Shown here piece by piece: positions 59,882 through 64,000 of a DNA stretch of 64,000 nucleotides. Positions within the stretch are counted from its first letter, which is position 1; each line of letters opens with the position of its first letter. The position numbers and the translations under genes were made by a program. The stretch is from the NCBI RefSeq assembly GCF_014698965.1, contig NZ_JACXAE010000009.1, forward strand, positions 62,001-126,000. The letters are read 5' to 3'. Under the pieces are notes generated by a model, which worked only from the letters and a program-made list of their open reading frames with translations, was not told the origin of the DNA and did not search any database. Origin of the DNA: Iningainema tapete BLCC-T55 (lineage in GTDB: Bacteria; Cyanobacteriota; Cyanobacteriia; Cyanobacteriales; Nostocaceae).

Positions 59882-61258
59882 TCACCCAGCAACAGCCTCA
59901 AAACTTCGAGACATCACACCCCGCCTACCCTTCACCACCAACTGAATCGGACGATCCTGCCCCGTCACCAAACCACGGCGTTTAGCTTGCACCTCACCAT
60001 TATCAACCAACTCCAACTCATAACGAGAAAGAATCTTCGCCAGAGCAACCTTCATTTCAAACAGAGCAAAAGCCAAACCAATACAGCGCCTGACACCACC
60101 CCCAAAAGGCAAATACTCATAAGCAGAAAATTGCCGTTCCAGAAAGCGCTCTGGCTTAAACTGCTTAGGTTCTGGGTATAAATCCTCACGCTGGTGCGTG
60201 AGATAAATAGATCCGATTACCACTGTACCTGGTTCAAGCTCGTAGCCACAAAGTGATATAGATGTTTTTACCTGCCTGGGAAAGGTGAGCATAGCAACTG
60301 GGTAAATGCGCAAAGTTTCACAGCAAACAGCATTAAGATATGGTAATTTAAAAATGGTACTAGGATCTGGATCTTCACCCAAACTGTCAAGTTCTTGCAG
60401 TAGTTTTTCCCGCACTGCGGGTAACTTGTGAATCCAGTAAAACGCCCAAGCTAAGGCTGTCGCTGTAGTTTCATGCCCTGCTACCAGCAGAGTGATCAAT
60501 TCATCGTGCAACTCTTCATCAGTCATTTGTTGACCTGCTTCATCCCTAGCCGCTATGAGTAAACTAAGGATATCTGTGCCAGATGCGTCTGGTAGCTTTC
60601 TACGTTCGCGAATTTCTTCGTAAAGAAGTCGATCAACTTGCTGCTGACGGCGCTGCGCTTGTCCCCAAGGACTCATGGGACCAAAATCCTTTTGGAGGAC
60701 TGGAAAATAAAGCATGGTAACGCCCAACTTAGAACTTCCCTTATCTAAGAGTACAGCTAAAAGTCGTTCCAATTCTTGAGCGCGATCGCCACAGGATAAC
60801 CCAAACACTGCTTGCATGATTACCCGCAAGGTAATAGCTTGTGTAGCAGAACGGATATTGAAGGGTTTACCTATCTGCCATTGGCTCATGATTTGCTCTG
60901 TGACATCGCTAATCACCTGACTATAATTTCGCATCCTTTCGCCGTGAAAAGGAGGCATTAACAACTGGCGTTGACGCTGGTGTTGTAAGCCGCTCAGGGT
61001 GATGACAGAATTCTTACCCAGCAAAGATTCAAAAATCAAATTCAATTCTCCAGGCGCTTCCAACTCCTTGGTATCGCCTGTTAAAATCTCCTGCATCCCT
61101 TGGGGATTGCTGACAAACACTATATCGGTGCCATTTAACCGTAGGGTGAAAATGTCACCATAACGCGCTCGCCAGTCTTCCATGTATGACATGGGACTGA
61201 CTATCCACTGCAGCGTCTGTACAACTGATGGAGTTTGTGGACCATTTGGTAGTTTCAT
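59882..61258 (-). CDS. Cytochrome P450, CYP110-like, copy 2
   Basis: A 458-residue P450, paralogue of the one at 58406. Motifs: I-helix LLVAGHETTATALAWAF, ExxR in CETLRIYPVAML, haem loop YLPFGGGVRRCIGLAFALFE. The N-terminus (LPNGPQTPSVVQTLQWIVSP) is typical of CYP110. Such enzymes hydroxylate fatty acids, alkanes or terpenoids using ferredoxin; no redox partner is encoded nearby. The two copies share one orientation with a 114-base gap carrying a repeat. A divergent promoter region of 173 bases separates it from the ThDP enzyme. Confidence 0.9.
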   Translation of the reverse strand: MKLPNGPQTPSVVQTLQWIVSPMSYMEDWRARYGDIFTLRLNGTDIVFVSNPQGMQEILTGDTKELEAPGELNLIFESLLGKNSVITLSGLQHQRQRQLLMPPFHGERMRNYSQVISDVTEQIMSQWQIGKPFNIRSATQAITLRVIMQAVFGLSCGDRAQELERLLAVLLDKGSSKLGVTMLYFPVLQKDFGPMSPWGQAQRRQQQVDRLLYEEIRERRKLPDASGTDILSLLIAARDEAGQQMTDEELHDELITLLVAGHETTATALAWAFYWIHKLPAVREKLLQELDSLGEDPDPSTIFKLPYLNAVCCETLRIYPVAMLTFPRQVKTSISLCGYELEPGTVVIGSIYLTHQREDLYPEPKQFKPERFLERQFSAYEYLPFGGGVRRCIGLAFALFEMKVALAKILSRYELELVDNGEVQAKRRGLVTGQDRPIQLVVKGRRGVMSRSFEAVAG

Positions 61259-61431
61259 AAAATTTTTTTACTAAAAATCTTTAATATTACTGATACTAAC
61301 GGAAATTTATCACGTTTTAGTCAAGTAAAATTTAATCTATTTATCCTAACGTTGCAAAATGCCAATAAACTGTTACCACCTGAAAGTTGTAAAATTTTTG
61401 TTAAATTAAACGAGCATCTCAGGTACTTAGC

Positions 61432-63657
61432 ATGACAGCAACAACTCCAAAGGCAACTTCAGCTTCACCCGATTTTTGCCAAGGAATTCAGTATTTTAGT
61501 GAAACATTCCCAAGTTTTGAAACTTATGGAGCAACTCCAGCAATAGAATCGGGTAAAGTAGCGATCGCCAACCCAAAAGAAAAAGCAGCGGTATTCCAAA
61601 CTTTACTTGCTGCCGATGCCCTACGCTACCTCACACTACAAATTACTGGAAGTAAAGCTTCCGGACACCCAGGGGGGTTTGCTTCTCAAGCAGAAGCCTA
61701 TGCTGCCCTAGTGATGCTCGGTTACAAGAACATTATTACCGAAGTGGGACACCATGCTCCAGGTTTTTATAGTGCGATGTTCTTGGATCGTTCCCTAGAG
61801 GATATGGGAATTTATACAGTACAACAACTGCGCGATCGCTTCCGCGAAAAACACGGTTTACTCGGACACCTCTCCGGCTACATTCCTGGTATTCTCGCAC
61901 CCGCAGGTCCTCTGGGGCAAGGGCAACACTTTGCTATGGCAGCAGCGCTGTTACATAAAGACAAACTTTTCCCTTTCACAATTGGCGATGGTGGATTAGG
62001 TGAACCCTATATCATCAGTTCAATGGGGCACTTCCACACAGCATTTCCCAATGTCACCAACTTCTTACCAGTTTTGGTATGGAATGGTTATAGCCAAGAA
62101 CACCATAGTATGGTATCACTGAAAACTAATGAACAGATGATCGCATACTGGCAAGGTAACGGTTTTGCCGAAGTTGTGTTAGTGGATGCTAAGGAATTTG
62201 ACGACAAAAATCAACCGGGAGATTACGTAGATAGTACTGCTTTTTCCTTTGAGCAGCGGCTAGCTTTTACTCAAGCAGTACTAACAGGTGTAGATGCTAC
62301 AGCGCGATCGGCATTAGGTGGTAAGCTGACTGTATTCATCATCAAACAACTTAAAGGTGCAGGAGTCCATGCACGGGGTGCAAAATCTCACAACCTTTAT
62401 CCTAAAGATACCCTAGATGCTCCTCATATTGTTAATGCCCTCAGTGAACGTGCTTTACCTGTTGAAGCTTGGCAACTGGTAAGGACAAATTGTGAACGTG
62501 CTGGTGGTGGACCTGCGGCGAAGACAGTTGTGACAGAATTTGAGTTACCATTACCAGAGTTAGGCGAATTGCCTTTGGAAGAATATCCAGTAGGTGGAGA
62601 TCCCAAAGTTTCCACTACAGCGATGGGAAGATTAGTGGCAAAAGTAGGAGAAAGCGATCGCAACTTCCTTGTCACTAACGCTGATGGTAACGAAGCATCT
62701 GGTATCGCCAACATCAACCAAGCACTCAAAATTATCCACCCCACCACCGACGACTTATATAACCAAGCACCAGGGGGACAAGTTTACGAACCGTTGAGTG
62801 AAGATGCTTGTGCTGGTTTAGCTGTGGGTTTATCGTTAATGGGTGCCAGAACTTTGTGGTGTTCCTACGAATCTTTTGCCATTAACGGTTTACCAATTTG
62901 GCAAACAGTGACGCAAGCAATGGCAGAATTAAGGCGTCCTACTCCCTCAACTATTACTTTATTCACAGCAGGCGCATTAGAGCAAGGGCGTAATGGTTGG
63001 ACTCACCAACGTCCGGAAATTGAAGCTTATTTTGCCTCCATGATGCGCAATGGCAATGTTTTCCCCTTGTTCCCACCTGATGCTAACAGCATTCAAGTTT
63101 GTTATGACTGGGCGCTGACTACCAAGAATAAGGGAATTGTCATTACTGCGAGTAAGTCGCCATTGCCAATTCGCACAACTTTTGCACAAACTCGTCAAGG
63201 CTTACGTGATGGTGCGGTGGTGTTGCAAGAAGTCGAATCTAATCAAGGGGGAAGTAAGACAGTTGTATTTGCCGTAATTGGCGATATGACTTTAATGCCA
63301 GTTTTTGAAGCAGCTAGTTTCTTAGAAACTGAAGGTATTAGCGTCAAGATTATTTCTATTATCAACCCCCGTCGTTTGTATCGTCCTCATGATACTGCAT
63401 GGGATACCTGCTCGCAACCTGAAGGTGGTTTCTTGGATGATGAGAAATTTGCCGAATTGTTTGCTGGGGATGCTTTAATTGGTGTGACTGGTGGCGCATC
63501 GGCGATGCTAGAACCGATTATGCTACGCAGTACCTGCAAGCGAGATACCTTCGCCTGGAAGCGTGGGGAGACAACGGCGAGTGCTGGTGACTTGATGGCT
63601 TTTAATGGTTTGACGGCACAGGCGTTGACGCACCGGGCGCTGGAGTTGGTGCATTAG
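61432..63657 (+). CDS. ThDP enzyme of the transketolase/phosphoketolase group
   Basis: A 741-residue thiamine-diphosphate enzyme. It combines transketolase-like ITGSKASGHPGGFASQAEAY with a ThDP loop starting IGDGGLGEPY and ending LPVLVWNGYS, the latter like phosphoketolases. The second half has GNEASGIANINQALKI, LWCSYESFAINGLPIWQ and NGWTHQRPEIEAYFA, again close to phosphoketolase NGFxHQDP. The length is a little below a phosphoketolase and above a transketolase. It may cleave xylulose 5-phosphate or transfer C2 units; the substrate is not certain. Annotation databases often call such proteins transketolase. Confidence 0.8.
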   Translation: MTATTPKATSASPDFCQGIQYFSETFPSFETYGATPAIESGKVAIANPKEKAAVFQTLLAADALRYLTLQITGSKASGHPGGFASQAEAYAALVMLGYKNIITEVGHHAPGFYSAMFLDRSLEDMGIYTVQQLRDRFREKHGLLGHLSGYIPGILAPAGPLGQGQHFAMAAALLHKDKLFPFTIGDGGLGEPYIISSMGHFHTAFPNVTNFLPVLVWNGYSQEHHSMVSLKTNEQMIAYWQGNGFAEVVLVDAKEFDDKNQPGDYVDSTAFSFEQRLAFTQAVLTGVDATARSALGGKLTVFIIKQLKGAGVHARGAKSHNLYPKDTLDAPHIVNALSERALPVEAWQLVRTNCERAGGGPAAKTVVTEFELPLPELGELPLEEYPVGGDPKVSTTAMGRLVAKVGESDRNFLVTNADGNEASGIANINQALKIIHPTTDDLYNQAPGGQVYEPLSEDACAGLAVGLSLMGARTLWCSYESFAINGLPIWQTVTQAMAELRRPTPSTITLFTAGALEQGRNGWTHQRPEIEAYFASMMRNGNVFPLFPPDANSIQVCYDWALTTKNKGIVITASKSPLPIRTTFAQTRQGLRDGAVVLQEVESNQGGSKTVVFAVIGDMTLMPVFEAASFLETEGISVKIISIINPRRLYRPHDTAWDTCSQPEGGFLDDEKFAELFAGDALIGVTGGASAMLEPIMLRSTCKRDTFAWKRGETTASAGDLMAFNGLTAQALTHRALELVH

Positions 63658-63674
63658 ACATAGCCGTGAACAAT

Positions 63675-63703
63675 GTAGAGACGCCCCGCCGGGGCGTCTC
63701 TAC
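63675..63703. repeat. GTAGAGACG-family palindrome after the ThDP enzyme gene
   Basis: GTAGAGACGCCCCG (63675-63688) and CGGGGCGTCTCTAC (63690-63703) form a perfect 14-bp stem around one base. It begins 18 bases after the stop and may also terminate transcription. Same family as the repeats at 9140 and 28855. Confidence 0.7.
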
Positions 63704-63922
63704 GATGGTTTTTGGGTAACGCATAATTCTTTTTTAGAGATGCGCTAGTATATAAAACTGATTTTTTTACAGTAGATATCACTATAAAACAATAAAGCGA
63801 AAGACCAATGCTTGAGAAAAATCCGTAAAATTTCTCAAGAAATTTTTATATTTATTAATATATAAAAAATATAGTATTTCCTCAAAAATAAATTTAGATA
63901 AATTTACAATTAATGTAAAGAG

Positions 63923-64000
63923 ATGAATAAAATTATCCAAAGAATAGTATCTTCTGGTGCTGGTATTACATTGCTTGCTGTCATTCCTTTCTTGTTTAAA
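63923..64000 (+). CDS. Start of an exported or membrane protein (partial)
   Basis: The last 78 bases form an open frame from ATG 63923 to the window edge. The 26 visible residues begin MNKIIQRIVSSGAGITLLAV and continue with a hydrophobic IPFLF, typical of a signal peptide or first membrane helix. A purine-rich AAAGAG precedes the ATG. Nothing more can be said without the rest. Confidence 0.5.
   Translation, partial: MNKIIQRIVSSGAGITLLAVIPFLFK

Noticed and set aside
1-64000. tRNA, rRNA, CRISPR arrays and complete insertion sequences
   Set aside because: Scanned by eye; no cloverleaf-type TTCGA arm with acceptor stem, no regular spacer-repeat array and no transposase frame were found. Without a covariance search a diverged RNA gene could be missed.

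Overview
The window looks like chromosomal DNA of a filamentous, probably Nostocales-type cyanobacterium. The palindrome GCGATCGC (HIP1) recurs throughout. Many genes belong to families known mainly from cyanobacteria (DUF3155, DUF3110, DUF3891, Hik2/CSK-type kinase, PatA-type regulator, CYP110-like P450s, CrtO ketolase, STAND-type Ser/Thr kinase/histidine kinase hybrid). Short dispersed repeats and heptamer tandem repeats typical of these genomes are scattered between and inside genes. No rRNA, tRNA, CRISPR array or complete transposase gene was recognised.

Layout. 1-6.2 kb: gene end, DUF3155, Hik2-like kinase, two exported paralogues (one with SLH domains), and a tandem duplicated pair of unknown small genes. 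6.3-10 kb: NACHT NTPase, small membrane-like protein, MazF-type toxin-antitoxin pair. 10-18.4 kb: SbcC, GAF histidine kinase, Ser/Thr kinase with MORN repeats, Pro/Thr-rich exported protein. 18.4-19.8 kb: DAHP synthase aroF behind two successive aromatic-rich leader peptides, each followed by a terminator. 19.8-23.8 kb: orphan CopG antitoxin, metal-dependent hydrolase, a truncated vapBC locus joined to an ATPase fragment, DUF3891, a lone sugar-transporter permease, and a cluster of hairpins. 23.8-28.7 kb: apparent oxylipin operon (lipoxygenase, unusual P450, unknown protein, then a GDSL hydrolase). 29-37.4 kb: giant TamB-like protein, DUF3110, murQ. 38-49 kb: five-gene chemotaxis-type operon of pix/ptx/hmp order whose receptor has two nearly identical cyanobacteriochrome-like GAF domains, followed by a convergent hybrid kinase. 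49-55.7 kb: DUF3445 haem protein and a 1782-residue kinase hybrid, divergent around a perfect CRP-type palindrome. 55.7-64 kb: carotenoid ketolase, DUF2993, two P450s, a ThDP enzyme and the start of an exported protein.

The strongest unexpected signal is upstream of aroF. Two short ORFs (18 and 22 codons) hold 7 and 9 Phe/Tyr/Trp codons. Each ends in an RNA arm that can pair with a downstream arm overlapping an intrinsic terminator. This is the layout of ribosome-mediated attenuation, in tandem, for the entry step of aromatic amino-acid synthesis. A second theme is short palindromic repeats inserted in frame into signalling proteins (NACHT, two histidine kinases, CheA). A third is a lipoxygenase-coupled P450 that lacks the usual acid-alcohol oxygen-activation pair.
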